A DNA stretch of 64,000 nucleotides from Xanthomarina sp. F1114 (GTDB lineage Bacteria; Bacteroidota; Bacteroidia; Flavobacteriales; Flavobacteriaceae), in NCBI RefSeq assembly GCF_026410255.1, contig NZ_JAPMLL010000009.1, positions 119,487-183,486 of the forward strand. The letters are read 5' to 3'. Each line of letters begins with the position of its first letter. Position 1 is the first letter of the stretch. Under the pieces are notes generated by a model. The model saw nothing but the letters and a program-made list of their open reading frames with translations. It did not search any database and was not told the DNA's origin. Positions 25,947-35,235 of the stretch are shown here, piece after piece. A program made the translations under genes and the position numbers.

Positions 25947-27151
25947 CCTTCTTTAAACACATAAACAAATATCTTTTTCTAATGGTTTTATTCAGCTTAA
26001 TAAGTTGTAGTAAAACCAATTGGAACGAGAATTTTAAAGAAAAAAATAAAAGTCCATTTGGTACATACATTCTATTTCATGAAGCCGAAGCACTTTTTAA
26101 TAATAACGAGGTACACTATTTAAAAGAAAACATTTACGATTACCTTTTTCACCATGTTAAAGATGACGATTTTGGCAATTATATTTGTATTAAACCTACC
26201 GCTTATAAACTAGATAAAGAAGGTTTGAGTTATCTGTTGGATTATGTAGAAAATGGTAATAATGTGTTTTTATCTCTGAATTATTTTAGCGAACATTTAA
26301 GAGATTCTTTACAGTTTACCACCAATAACTTAGACGAGCATGTGTACACTCCAGAAGACTTAAAGTTATTGAATGGAAAATTATATTTAGAGAATAAAGA
26401 TTTTAAAAATCAACCCTATTTGTTTGACAGAAATATTAGAAGAAATTACTTTGATAGTTATAATGAGAATAATACGATTGTGTTAGGAACCGTTGAAGTA
26501 AACAACCAAAAACAACCCAATTTCATTAAAATATACTATGGAAAAGGAGCTGTTTTTTTACATTCTAATCCGGTAGTTTTTACTAATTATAATATGCTAA
26601 ATGGCAATGAGGAATATGTAGAAAACATCTTGTCTTATTTACCTTCTAAAGATGTTCTTTGGGATCCACAAATAAAATTCAGTAAGTATAGTAATACACC
26701 TGAAGAAAAACAGGATTCTATTTTTAAATTCTTCTTGCAGCATCCTAGTTTATCGTGGTTTTTGGCTGTTTCCTCAATAGGTTTAGTGCTGTTTCTGTTA
26801 TTTAATTCTAAAAGAAAGCAAAGAGCCATTCCAATAATTAAACCCTTACAAAATTCTACAGTAGAATTTGCTCAAACTATTTCTAATGTGTATTTAAAGG
26901 AAGAGGATCACAAAAATCTAGTCGATAAGAAAATTACTTACTTTTTAGAAAAAATTAGAGAAAAATATCTGATTGATACCAGTAATTTAAACAAGGAATT
27001 TATAAAGACCTTAGCTTTAAAATCTAATAACGACTTAAGTAGCACAAAATATTTAATAAATACCATCATTGCATTAAACAAAAAATCGGAGTGTACCGAT
27101 GTTGAATTGATTGTTTTAAACAATATGATAGAAAAATTCTTTAAAAAATAA
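25943..27151 (+). CDS. DUF4350 domain lipoprotein with one membrane span
   Basis: The best start is the TTG at 25943: it overlaps the previous stop as TTGA and gives a proper signal (MTFFKHINKYLFLMVLFSLISC, Cys22). The later ATG would leave no charged n-region. The 402-residue protein has a DUF4350-like domain (FGTYILFHEAEALF, LLDYVENGNNVFLSLNYF), a single membrane span near 270-290 and a cytoplasmic tail with DHKNLVDKKITYFLEKIREKY. It probably forms part of the membrane complex driven by the MoxR ATPase. Confidence 0.8.
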   Translation: MTFFKHINKYLFLMVLFSLISCSKTNWNENFKEKNKSPFGTYILFHEAEALFNNNEVHYLKENIYDYLFHHVKDDDFGNYICIKPTAYKLDKEGLSYLLDYVENGNNVFLSLNYFSEHLRDSLQFTTNNLDEHVYTPEDLKLLNGKLYLENKDFKNQPYLFDRNIRRNYFDSYNENNTIVLGTVEVNNQKQPNFIKIYYGKGAVFLHSNPVVFTNYNMLNGNEEYVENILSYLPSKDVLWDPQIKFSKYSNTPEEKQDSIFKFFLQHPSLSWFLAVSSIGLVLFLLFNSKRKQRAIPIIKPLQNSTVEFAQTISNVYLKEEDHKNLVDKKITYFLEKIREKYLIDTSNLNKEFIKTLALKSNNDLSSTKYLINTIIALNKKSECTDVELIVLNNMIEKFFKK

Positions 27152-27156
27152 CCCCT

Positions 27157-28161
27157 ATGGAAGAACAAATTAACCAGGACCCTTCAGAAAATTTAGAGTT
27201 TAAAAACAGGCTTGATGTATCGGAGCTTCAAGAAGCCGTTAATGACATTAAAAACCAATTAAAGAAAGTTATTGTAGGTCAGAAAGACATGATGGATCTC
27301 CTGATTGTTTCTCTACTGGCAAACGGACATGTTTTAATTGAAGGTGTTCCAGGCGTTGCTAAAACCATTACAGCTAAATTACTTTCTAGAACCATGGATG
27401 TCGATTTTAGTCGCATTCAGTTTACTCCAGATTTAATGCCATCAGATATTTTAGGAACCTCTGTGTTTAATGCGAAGACATCGGACTTCGAATTTAAAAA
27501 AGGTCCTATTTTTTCTAGTATGATTTTAATTGATGAAATTAACAGGGCTCCAGCAAAAACCCAAGCAGCTTTATTTGAAGTTATGGAAGAAAAGCAAGTT
27601 ACTATAGATGGAGAAACTTATAAAATGAAAGAACCTTTTATAGTTTTAGCTACTCAGAACCCTATAGAACAAGAAGGAACATATAGATTGCCAGAGGCAC
27701 AATTAGACAGATTTCTATTTAAGATAAATGTTGAATATCCTACAGGTGAAGAAGAACTAGAGATTATTATAAGAGAACAAGCCTTACAAAACGCCACAAA
27801 ATTTGAAAAAATTGAAGCTATAATTGATGGTGCGAAGATTGAAAAATACAGAGCTTTAGTAAATCAAATAAAATTAGAAGAGAATTTATTGAAATACATT
27901 GCTAATATCGTGGTGAATACTCGGTCTAATTCGTTTTTATATTTAGGTGCATCTCCAAGAGCCAGTATTGCTATTTTAAAGGCTTCTAAAGCTTTTGCTG
28001 CCATAGCAGGAAGAGATTTTGTAACTCCAGAAGATATAAAAAGAGCTTCCATTCCTGTATTACAACACAGAGTAATTGTTACACCAGAAAGAGAAATGGA
28101 AGGATTAACCAGTAAGCAGATTATTGAACAAATTATTGAATCTGTAGAGATTCCAAGATAG
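27157..28161 (+). CDS. MoxR family AAA+ ATPase
   Basis: The 334-residue ATPase has Walker A GVPGVAKT (63-70), Walker B MILIDEINRAP (about 122-132), the MoxR block QNPIEQEGTYRLPEAQLDRF and the sensor-2 region LGASPRASIAILKASKA. MoxR proteins act as chaperone-like remodellers for complexes with DUF58 and VWA proteins. The gap to the DUF58 gene is 4 bases. Confidence 0.95.
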   Translation: MEEQINQDPSENLEFKNRLDVSELQEAVNDIKNQLKKVIVGQKDMMDLLIVSLLANGHVLIEGVPGVAKTITAKLLSRTMDVDFSRIQFTPDLMPSDILGTSVFNAKTSDFEFKKGPIFSSMILIDEINRAPAKTQAALFEVMEEKQVTIDGETYKMKEPFIVLATQNPIEQEGTYRLPEAQLDRFLFKINVEYPTGEEELEIIIREQALQNATKFEKIEAIIDGAKIEKYRALVNQIKLEENLLKYIANIVVNTRSNSFLYLGASPRASIAILKASKAFAAIAGRDFVTPEDIKRASIPVLQHRVIVTPEREMEGLTSKQIIEQIIESVEIPR

Positions 28162-28165
28162 ATTA

Positions 28166-29500
28166 ATGACTAAACTATTCAGTACTTTATTTTTAAACAA
28201 AAGACTATTCTACATTTTAGCAGGTATAGCTGTTTTATTTGTGGTAGGCTTTTTTGCGCCAATAGTTTTTTATATATCTAAAATATTACTGTTTGTTCTA
28301 GCTCTTTTATTGTTAATAGATGTATTTATTCTCTACAACAAGAAAAATGGAATACAGGCAGAACGGTTTTTACCTGAAAGACTATCGAATGGAGATAATA
28401 ATAAAATCACTCTTCAAATAAAGAATAACTATTCATTTGTAAGTCACATCTCTATTATTGAAGAACTTCCATTTCAGTTTCAAAAACGCGATTTCATTTT
28501 TGATTTAAAATTGAACTCAAATCAGGACAAAACACTTCATTATAAGGTATTGCCTATAGAAAGAGGACTTTATAGTTTCGGACAAATAAATGTTTATACT
28601 TCTTCTCCGCTACAATTAGCCACAAAAAAATATGTGTTAGGCGAAACGAAAGAGCTAAAATGTTATCCGTCGTTTTTAAAGTTAAGAGAGTTTAATTTTA
28701 AAGCATTTACAGACGCAACATTTTCTTACGGAACAAAAAAAGTAAGACGGATTGGACATTCTTTAGAGTTTGAACAAATAAAAGAATATGTTTCTGGAGA
28801 TGATATTAGAACCTTAAACTGGAAGGCTACAGCCAAGAGTAATCAATTAATGATTAATCAATATGTAGAAGAAAAATCTCAACCCGTATATGCTATTATC
28901 GATAAAGGCCGTGCCATGCAAATGCACTTTAACAATATTAGTTTGTTAGATTATGCTATAAATGCCACTTTAGCTATTAGCAACGTTATTTTAAGAAAGC
29001 AGGATAAAGCTGGCATGTTATCGTTTTCTAAGACAGTTGAAGATATTATTGTTGCGGAGCAAAGAAATTCTCAAATGAACTTAATTTCTGAAGCCTTATA
29101 CAATATAAAAACAGATTTTTCAGAATCGGATTTTAGTAGTTTATATGCTGTTGTAAAACGAAAAATAACCAACAGAAGTCTCTTAATTTTATATACAAAT
29201 TTTGAAACTATGGATGGTTTAAATAGACAACTTGCCTATTTAAGAGCCTTGGCAAAAAACCATTTACTATTAGTTGTTTTCTTTAAAAATACAGAGTTAG
29301 ACCATGTAATACAATCAAAATCTGAAAACATACAAGATGTTTATGATACCATTATTGCAGAAAAATTTATGTATGAAAAAAAGAAAATTGTCAAGGCATT
29401 AAAAAAGTATGGTATTCAATCGGTATTAACAGAGCCCGAAAATTTAACGGGAGATACTATTAATAAATATCTGGAACTAAAGTCTAGAGGTCTTTTTTAA
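28166..29500 (+). CDS. DUF58 domain protein
   Basis: The 444-residue protein has two membrane segments near the N-terminus (about 15-50) and the conserved DUF58 block HSLEFEQIKEYVSGDDIRTL followed by NWKATAKSNQLMINQY, then a VWA-like region (YAIIDKGRAMQM). The MIDAS motif of true VWA domains is not complete. It is the last gene of the SpoIIM-DUF4129-DUF4350-MoxR operon. The cluster is conserved in Bacteroidota; roles in envelope stress or aerotolerance are proposed for relatives. Confidence 0.92.
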   Translation: MTKLFSTLFLNKRLFYILAGIAVLFVVGFFAPIVFYISKILLFVLALLLLIDVFILYNKKNGIQAERFLPERLSNGDNNKITLQIKNNYSFVSHISIIEELPFQFQKRDFIFDLKLNSNQDKTLHYKVLPIERGLYSFGQINVYTSSPLQLATKKYVLGETKELKCYPSFLKLREFNFKAFTDATFSYGTKKVRRIGHSLEFEQIKEYVSGDDIRTLNWKATAKSNQLMINQYVEEKSQPVYAIIDKGRAMQMHFNNISLLDYAINATLAISNVILRKQDKAGMLSFSKTVEDIIVAEQRNSQMNLISEALYNIKTDFSESDFSSLYAVVKRKITNRSLLILYTNFETMDGLNRQLAYLRALAKNHLLLVVFFKNTELDHVIQSKSENIQDVYDTIIAEKFMYEKKKIVKALKKYGIQSVLTEPENLTGDTINKYLELKSRGLF

Positions 29501-29592
29501 TTTATTAAAATTAAAGTAAGATGCTTTTTTTTAAATAGGTAAAATGAATAATTTTATTAAATTAGCAGACTTAACCTACAAAATACAACAAC

Positions 29593-30000
29593 ATGAATTG
29601 GTATTTAAAAGTAATTAAAGAACATTACGCAGATTTTAGCGGAAGAGCAAGGCGTACAGAATATTGGATGTTTATATTATTTCAAATTATATTTGCAATA
29701 GTTGCCTTGATATTGGATGGTGTTTTAGGAATGTCTCTTTCGTCTGACCTAGCCTATGGATGGATATATTTAATATATATATTAGCAACCTTTTTGCCAT
29801 CTTTAGCGGTAACCGTGAGAAGATTACATGATATTGGTAAAAGTGGTTGGTGGTACTTTATATCTATAGTTCCGTTAATTGGATCTATATGGTTATTAGT
29901 ATTATTATGTTCAGATAGCGAACCAGGACCAAATAAATGGGGAAACAACCCGAAGGAAATTGGTAATGATAGTTTAATCGATTCTATAGGAACAGAATAA
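29593..30000 (+). CDS. DUF805 family small membrane protein
   Basis: The 135-residue protein shows the DUF805 (PF05656) pattern: FSGRARRTEYWMF at the N-terminus, membrane segments at about 26-45 and 52-72, then the motif TVRRLHDIGKSGWWYF and a final span ending with a GPNKWG(N)NP tail. The function of the family is unknown. It lies 92 bases after the DUF58 gene and may be a separate unit. Confidence 0.9.
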   Translation: MNWYLKVIKEHYADFSGRARRTEYWMFILFQIIFAIVALILDGVLGMSLSSDLAYGWIYLIYILATFLPSLAVTVRRLHDIGKSGWWYFISIVPLIGSIWLLVLLCSDSEPGPNKWGNNPKEIGNDSLIDSIGTE

Positions 30001-30028
30001 GTCTTTCCAATTTAAACAACTTCTAACT

Positions 30029-30076
30029 CTTGTTTGTTTTATTAGCAATTATACATTGTTTAATAAAACAAACAAG
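30029..30076. repeat. Long hairpin between the DUF805 and thiE genes
   Basis: A perfect 16-bp stem (30029-30044 with 30061-30076) encloses a 16-base loop that can itself pair (CAAT with ATTG). No T-run follows on either strand, so it is not a plain terminator. It lies 61 bases before the thiE start and may be a transcript-end processing structure or an element in the thiE leader. Confidence 0.6.
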
Positions 30077-30136
30077 GTCATATTTCAACCTCCTTGCAAT
30101 GTTTGCTCATAGAATAGCAATACGTTAATATTAAAC

Positions 30137-30802
30137 ATGATTATCCCTAAACTACATTATATATCTCAAGGAGATTCACCCAAAGAACATTTGGAGAACA
30201 TTCAAAAGGCTTGTTCCTCTGGTGCCGAATTAGTGCAATTACGTTTAAAAGATGTTTCTGCCAGTCCGAAAGGCTGGTCCGAAAAAAAAATATTAAAAAT
30301 AGCCAAGGAAGCTCGCGACATAACGTCTCATTTTCAGACAAGATTGTATATAAACGATTATTATAAGATAGCAAAAGACGTTAAAGCAGATGGAGTACAT
30401 TTAGGAAAATCCGATGCTTGTCCTACACTAGCTAGAAAGCATTTGTATACCTGGCAAATGATTGGTGGTACTGCGAATACCTTAGAAGATTGTGAAACAT
30501 TAATCTCTAAAGAAGTTGATTATATTAGTTTAGGTCCGTTTAGATATACAACAACTAAAGACAGTTTACCTCCTATTTTAGGGTTAAAAGGTTATTCTGC
30601 AATTATGGATGTTTTAAAAGGAAACACCCCAATAATTGGCGTTGGCGGAATAACCACAAAAGATGTTGAAGCCATATTAGAAACAGGAATTTCTGGAGTT
30701 GCCGTCTCTGGAGAAATTACGCGCGATTTTAATAATATAAAAACATTTCACGAGTTATTAAAAGCCTCATCAACAAAAGAACAACGACATACTTTTAAAT
30801 AA
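30137..30802 (+). CDS. thiE: Thiamine phosphate synthase
   Basis: The 221-residue TIM-barrel protein has the ThiE motifs: ELVQLRLKD, YINDYYKIA, DGVHLGKSD, IGGTANT, YISLGPFRYTTTK, PIIGVGGI and GVAVSGEI. It joins the pyrimidine and thiazole halves to make thiamine phosphate. No other thi genes are nearby. In Bacteroidota a second ThiE-like protein (TenI-type) is common, so the tautomerase role of TenI cannot be fully excluded, but the pyrophosphate-site pattern fits ThiE. Confidence 0.85.
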   Translation: MIIPKLHYISQGDSPKEHLENIQKACSSGAELVQLRLKDVSASPKGWSEKKILKIAKEARDITSHFQTRLYINDYYKIAKDVKADGVHLGKSDACPTLARKHLYTWQMIGGTANTLEDCETLISKEVDYISLGPFRYTTTKDSLPPILGLKGYSAIMDVLKGNTPIIGVGGITTKDVEAILETGISGVAVSGEITRDFNNIKTFHELLKASSTKEQRHTFK

Positions 30803-30850
30803 ATCTGGATTATTAGTTAACTTAATACTGAAGGTTTTTTATAACTAAAT

Positions 30851-32050
30851 TTAACTCTTATTTTCCTTAGCTCTCGTTTTCTGAAACAATTCTTTAAAAA
30901 GTCCACGAGCAATCAAAAGTTTCATAATTTCGTTAGTACCGGCATAAATTCTCGCTACCCGATTATCTGCATACATTCGGGCAATTGGGTAATCCCAGAT
31001 ATACCCGTAGCCTCCAAAAAGCTGCAAACATTCATCCACAACCTGACTGTGTAGTTCTGTGGCCGAATACTTAGCCATAGAAGCACTTTCTGCAGTTAAC
31101 CTGTGTTCTTGTAGTAAATGCGAACAACGGTCTATAAAAGTTTGATGTATCTGTAATTTCGTGGCACATTCAGCCAGTTTAAATTGCGTATTTTGAAATC
31201 CAGCAATGGGTTTCTTAAAAGCAGTTCTTGTCGAGGTATATGCAATGGTTTTTTCTATAGCTCCTTCTGCTCCACCTATTGCGTTTAGGGCTACGGATAA
31301 GCGTTCTCTGGCCAATTCTGTCATCATAATTTTGAAACCTAAACCTTCTTTGCCCAATAGATTTTCTTTTGGAACCTTTACATTGTCAAAAAACAACTCG
31401 CAAGTGTCTTGAGCTTTCATCCCTATTTTCTTAAACGGAACACCCTTTTCAAAACCTTCATAAGCACTTTCCATAATTAATAGAGAGACACCTTCTTTTT
31501 CTGTGCCTATATTGGTTTTTACGGCTACAATAGACATATCAGACATATATCCATTAGTGATAAAGGTTTTCTGTCCGTTTACCAAATAATGGTCTCCGTG
31601 ATCAACAGCGCTTGTAGTAATAGCTTTTAGATCGCTCCCGCAATTGGGCTCGGTCATCCCGATAGAGGTTATAATGTCTCCTAAAGCCATTTTAGGTAAA
31701 TATTTTTGCTTTTGATCTTCGGTACCATATTTTAATATATACGGAGCAACAATATCTGAATGCAAGGAAAAACCTGGACCACTAATGCCTTCTTTAGCCA
31801 TTTCTTCAATTAGTAAAGCATTAAAGCTGAAGTCTAGGCCACTTCCTCCATATTCTACAGGCATATCCATACAAAGCAATCCTAATTCTCCTGCGCGTTT
31901 CCAGATATCTCGACTCACCATGCCATGTTTTTCCCATTCGTCTGTATGATCGATGACTTCGTTATGGATGAAATCGCGAATCATCTCTTGCATCATTTTG
32001 TGTTCTTCCGATGCGTATATGTCGCGTTCTAATAAAACATTTTTTAACAT
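30851..32050 (-). CDS. Acyl-CoA dehydrogenase
   Basis: The 399-residue flavoprotein has the family motifs ITSIGMTEPNCGSDL and LARERLSVALNAIGGAEG, the FAD segment QLFGGYGY, and YAGTNEIMK near the C-terminus. The place of the catalytic Glu in medium-chain enzymes (YEGT) is Ala here, so the base probably lies in the ARERL helix as in long-chain and isovaleryl-CoA enzymes. It oxidises an acyl-CoA to the enoyl-CoA. The gene stands alone, convergent with thiE. Confidence 0.92.
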   Translation of the reverse strand: MLKNVLLERDIYASEEHKMMQEMIRDFIHNEVIDHTDEWEKHGMVSRDIWKRAGELGLLCMDMPVEYGGSGLDFSFNALLIEEMAKEGISGPGFSLHSDIVAPYILKYGTEDQKQKYLPKMALGDIITSIGMTEPNCGSDLKAITTSAVDHGDHYLVNGQKTFITNGYMSDMSIVAVKTNIGTEKEGVSLLIMESAYEGFEKGVPFKKIGMKAQDTCELFFDNVKVPKENLLGKEGLGFKIMMTELARERLSVALNAIGGAEGAIEKTIAYTSTRTAFKKPIAGFQNTQFKLAECATKLQIHQTFIDRCSHLLQEHRLTAESASMAKYSATELHSQVVDECLQLFGGYGYIWDYPIARMYADNRVARIYAGTNEIMKLLIARGLFKELFQKTRAKENKS

Positions 32051-32177
32051 AGTAAACAGGGTTTAAATAGGGCTTCTTTTTACAAATAATAACTTTTAGA
32101 TTTTTTAAGTCACTCCAAGATACCTTTTATAATTTGATTTTCAATTAAATAAACAACTTAGAAACCGACAATATAAT

Positions 32178-33314
32178 TTATAGTTTATTCAATTTTATGC
32201 TTAGAAACTCATCGCTACTTTCTGTTTGCAGTTCTAACCAAATGGGCAAATGATCGCTTATTTGATTTCTTTTCCAATATCTGTTAAAATAGGATGTAAA
32301 TTTTAAAGCATCTGTTAAAGTACTTGGGTCATCTTTATGTTCCAGCATAAGTTGATGATACTTGGCTATTTCTACTGGATCATTAATATATACATAATCA
32401 AATAAATTGAACACGCCTCCTTTTTCTATGCCATAATCATCTTTAGCTATTTTAAAATAATCGTCGACATTTAGGAAAATCCGATCGTAAATTTGATTTA
32501 AACTGGTATTGGTAAATTTTCCGGATAAGCCATCACTTTCTACAAAGGTCTGATTGGTTATAAGCTCTACAATGTCTTCATCGTTTTTATACAGGTTTGT
32601 ATCTCCCAGAATAATCATGTTTTTATATTCCACTTCGCTAAGCTGTAATTTTCTTTTAAGTATTTCCATTAATAACCGGACTTCCTCTTTTCGAATGGCT
32701 TTGTTTAACGGACCATCCCCGGGATGCAAATGCACACTAACAATGGAAAATTTTCTCCAACCACTTTCAAAGCCCGTAAAAGTTGGGGTTCGTTTTAACT
32801 GACTAATAATAGCATTGTTTTCTATGAGCTCTGGCGGAATTACAATTTCTCCGGATAAACCAGAATGTATGACACGTCTAGAATCATAAATAAAACCAAA
32901 GCGTTCATCGTTTCCGTAACTCCCTTCAGTAACATCACTGAGCGTGTATTTCCAATGACTTCCTAACAACCTTAGTACTTTTTTAAAGTCGTCTAAATCG
33001 CTATTAACTTCTTGAAGCGCAACAATATCGAAAGCATTTATTATTTCAGCTATATAATATAAGGATTCTGCTGTACGATTTTTTAAGGTGCCAAAATTCT
33101 TGATATTCCATGAACATAATAACAGATTGGTATCAACCGTCTTTCTTGGAACCTGCTCTAAAAGACCTTCTCGCAATTGGAGTAAATTAGACAAAGTTCG
33201 TTTTTTATCGGCATCAGTCAACATCCGTTTATAATAGTTTTCTGAGTCGAGCATGATTAAGGAATACCGATCGTTAAATAATTCGCTGTCTGGTCTTAAA
33301 TCGTTATACCACAT
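32178..33314 (-). CDS. Endonuclease/exonuclease/phosphatase (EEP) family protein
   Basis: The 378-residue protein has the EEP catalytic blocks: LLLCSWNIKNFG, IVALQEVNSD, VSVHLHPGD, IILGDTNLY and the final ISDHLPIW, which bind the metal and phosphate. It has no signal peptide, and the first 60 residues are an extra region. It is a metal-dependent phosphodiesterase or nuclease of unknown substrate. The gene stands alone, divergent from the TetR operon. Confidence 0.85.
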   Translation of the reverse strand: MWYNDLRPDSELFNDRYSLIMLDSENYYKRMLTDADKKRTLSNLLQLREGLLEQVPRKTVDTNLLLCSWNIKNFGTLKNRTAESLYYIAEIINAFDIVALQEVNSDLDDFKKVLRLLGSHWKYTLSDVTEGSYGNDERFGFIYDSRRVIHSGLSGEIVIPPELIENNAIISQLKRTPTFTGFESGWRKFSIVSVHLHPGDGPLNKAIRKEEVRLLMEILKRKLQLSEVEYKNMIILGDTNLYKNDEDIVELITNQTFVESDGLSGKFTNTSLNQIYDRIFLNVDDYFKIAKDDYGIEKGGVFNLFDYVYINDPVEIAKYHQLMLEHKDDPSTLTDALKFTSYFNRYWKRNQISDHLPIWLELQTESSDEFLSIKLNKL

Positions 33315-33568
33315 ATTAGATGTTGTTTATTTTGTTCGTGTATACATATGAATAAATCTGTACGAATAGTTATTCATAAAGAACTATTAATATTAGAAAA
33401 GAGGAATTATATAATTGATTTATAGATGATTATATAAATATACTAAAATATATGATTGAAAATAAATTCCTAATCTCAAACTAATCAATAACTCTCCTTC
33501 TCTATGCATTATTTACAACTTTATTTTTAAGGTTTTTTACATCCATTTAAATCTTTGTTAAAAAAAAG
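33315..33568. other. Divergent intergenic region, no gene seen
   Basis: Between the EEP gene and the tetR operator I see only AT-rich sequence with no clear open frame, hairpin or repeat. Confidence 0.5.
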
Positions 33569-33582
33569 AATGAACGTTCATT
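33569..33582. promoter_or_regulatory. Perfect palindrome, probable TetR operator
   Basis: AATGAACGTTCATT is a perfect 14-bp palindrome, centred about 41 bases before the tetR ATG and 6 bases upstream of the -7 box. This core (TGAACGTTCA) is typical of TetR-family operators, so autorepression of the operon is likely. Confidence 0.7.
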
Positions 33583-33588
33583 TTTGTC

Positions 33589-33596
33589 TATATTTG
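33589..33596 (+). promoter_or_regulatory. -7 promoter box of the tetR operon
   Basis: TATATTTG matches TAnnTTTG exactly and lies 20 bases before the tetR ATG. No good TTG is seen at -33; that side of the promoter is occupied by the palindrome. Confidence 0.55.
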
Positions 33597-33616
33597 CCCT
33601 GTAATTTGAACAAAGA

Positions 33617-34204
33617 ATGGCGAAACTTCAAAAAAGTATTGATAAACGAAATGCGCTTATAAAAGCAACTATTGAGTTAGTAAATAACAATGGTTTCCAT
33701 GCAACTCCTATGAGTAAAATAGCTAAGATGGCCAAGGTTTCTCCGGCAACTATTTACTTATATTTTGAAAACAAACAAGATTTAGTAAACAAAACTTATA
33801 TAGAGGTTAAAGCAAAATATACAGATTATGCTTTTGCTAATTATAATGAAAGTATGTCTGTAAAAACCGGGTTTGAAACCATTTGGAAGCGTATAGCAGA
33901 GTTTAAGTTGAACGAATATGAACATGCCATGTTTTTAGCGCAATGTGATAATACACCCATGATAGACGAGCCTAGTCTAAAAGAAGGTATTAAGCATCTG
34001 CAACCCCTACTCGACCTATGGGAGCGTGGAAAACAAGAAGGAATTATCAAGCCAGTTTCTAATTATTTACTGTATGCTTATGCGGTGAGTCCTCTATCTT
34101 TCTTAATGATTGCTCAGAAGCGTGGCGCTTTTCAATTAGATAAGGAACAAATAGAAGAAGCCTATCAATCGGCTTGGAGTAGTATAAAAAAATGTGAACA
34201 ATAA
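33617..34204 (+). CDS. TetR/AcrR family transcriptional regulator
   Basis: The 195-residue protein has an N-terminal TetR helix-turn-helix (ALIKATIELVNNNGFHATPM, then VSPATIYLYFENKQDLVNK, residues about 10-60) and an all-helical ligand domain. It is the first gene of an operon with an MDR reductase and an iron alcohol dehydrogenase (gaps of 13 and 19 bases). It probably represses this operon through the palindrome upstream and is released by a reactive carbonyl or fatty-acid ligand (inference). Confidence 0.93.
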   Translation: MAKLQKSIDKRNALIKATIELVNNNGFHATPMSKIAKMAKVSPATIYLYFENKQDLVNKTYIEVKAKYTDYAFANYNESMSVKTGFETIWKRIAEFKLNEYEHAMFLAQCDNTPMIDEPSLKEGIKHLQPLLDLWERGKQEGIIKPVSNYLLYAYAVSPLSFLMIAQKRGAFQLDKEQIEEAYQSAWSSIKKCEQ

Positions 34205-34217
34205 TTTATAACACGAG

Positions 34218-35216
34218 ATGATACAAACAATTTTATTAAAAAATAGACCAGAAGGAAAACCAACTCTTTCAGATTTTGAATTTATAACAGAGGAACATAA
34301 TTTAACTATTCATACAGGGGAGATTCTTTTAGAAACTATCCATGTTTCTGTGGATCCTTATTTAAGAGGAAGAATGAGCGATGCTAAATCTTATATTCCC
34401 CCTTTTGAGTTAAATAAACCTTTGCAATCTGGAGTAATTGCCAAAGTCATTGATTCTAAAAACGACAACTTTAAAGTAGGAGAATTTGTTTCTGGCATGT
34501 TAGATTGGAAAACCAAGCAAGTCTCAACAGGAGAAGGTCTTATAAAAGTAGATTCTAACAAAGCTCCTTTAAGCGCTTATTTAGGGATTCTAGGAATGAC
34601 AGGTTTAACGGCTTATACCGGATTAACTCAAATAGGGAAACCTGTGGCGGGAGAAACATTAGTTGTTTCTGGAGCTGCCGGAGCTGTGGGCTCTGTTGTT
34701 GGTCAAATAGGAAAAATCCTTGGCTTGAGAGTAGTAGGAATTGCTGGAACTGACGAGAAGATAGATTTATTAAAATCTAAATTTGGTTTCGATGCAGGTA
34801 TTAATTATAACACGAGTACAGATATTAAGACGGACATTGCCAAAGCAGCACCAAATGGCGTTGATATTTACTTTGATAATATAGGTGGCCCGATTTCGGA
34901 CGCTATTTTGTTTAATATTAACAAGTTTGCTAGAATCATTAATTGTGGTGCCATTTCTGTATATAATGATACAGAACTTCCAAAAAGCATTAGTGTACAG
35001 CCATTTTTAGTTAAAAATAGCGCTTTAATGCAAGGTTTTATTGTTTCTAATTATGCCGATAAATTCCCAGAAGCTATGAATCATTTAGCTAGTTGGTTGG
35101 CAGAAGAAAAACTTACATACACAGAAACTATAGTAGAAGGATTTGATAATATTCCAAAAGCTTTTATCGATTTATTTGAAGGTAAAAACAAAGGAAAAAT
35201 GATTGTCAAAATATAA
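34218..35216 (+). CDS. NADP-dependent MDR-superfamily oxidoreductase
   Basis: The 332-residue protein is a zinc-free medium-chain reductase of the leukotriene-B4/curcumin-reductase type: VSVDPYLRGRMSD near the N-terminus, the Rossmann motif GAAGAVGSVVGQIGK, then GVDIYFDNIGGP. These enzymes reduce the double bond of alpha,beta-unsaturated carbonyls with NADPH. Its position between a TetR regulator and a YqhD-like aldehyde reductase supports a role in clearing reactive carbonyls. Confidence 0.9.
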   Translation: MIQTILLKNRPEGKPTLSDFEFITEEHNLTIHTGEILLETIHVSVDPYLRGRMSDAKSYIPPFELNKPLQSGVIAKVIDSKNDNFKVGEFVSGMLDWKTKQVSTGEGLIKVDSNKAPLSAYLGILGMTGLTAYTGLTQIGKPVAGETLVVSGAAGAVGSVVGQIGKILGLRVVGIAGTDEKIDLLKSKFGFDAGINYNTSTDIKTDIAKAAPNGVDIYFDNIGGPISDAILFNINKFARIINCGAISVYNDTELPKSISVQPFLVKNSALMQGFIVSNYADKFPEAMNHLASWLAEEKLTYTETIVEGFDNIPKAFIDLFEGKNKGKMIVKI

Positions 35217-35235
35217 ATAATAAAAGAAAAGTAAA

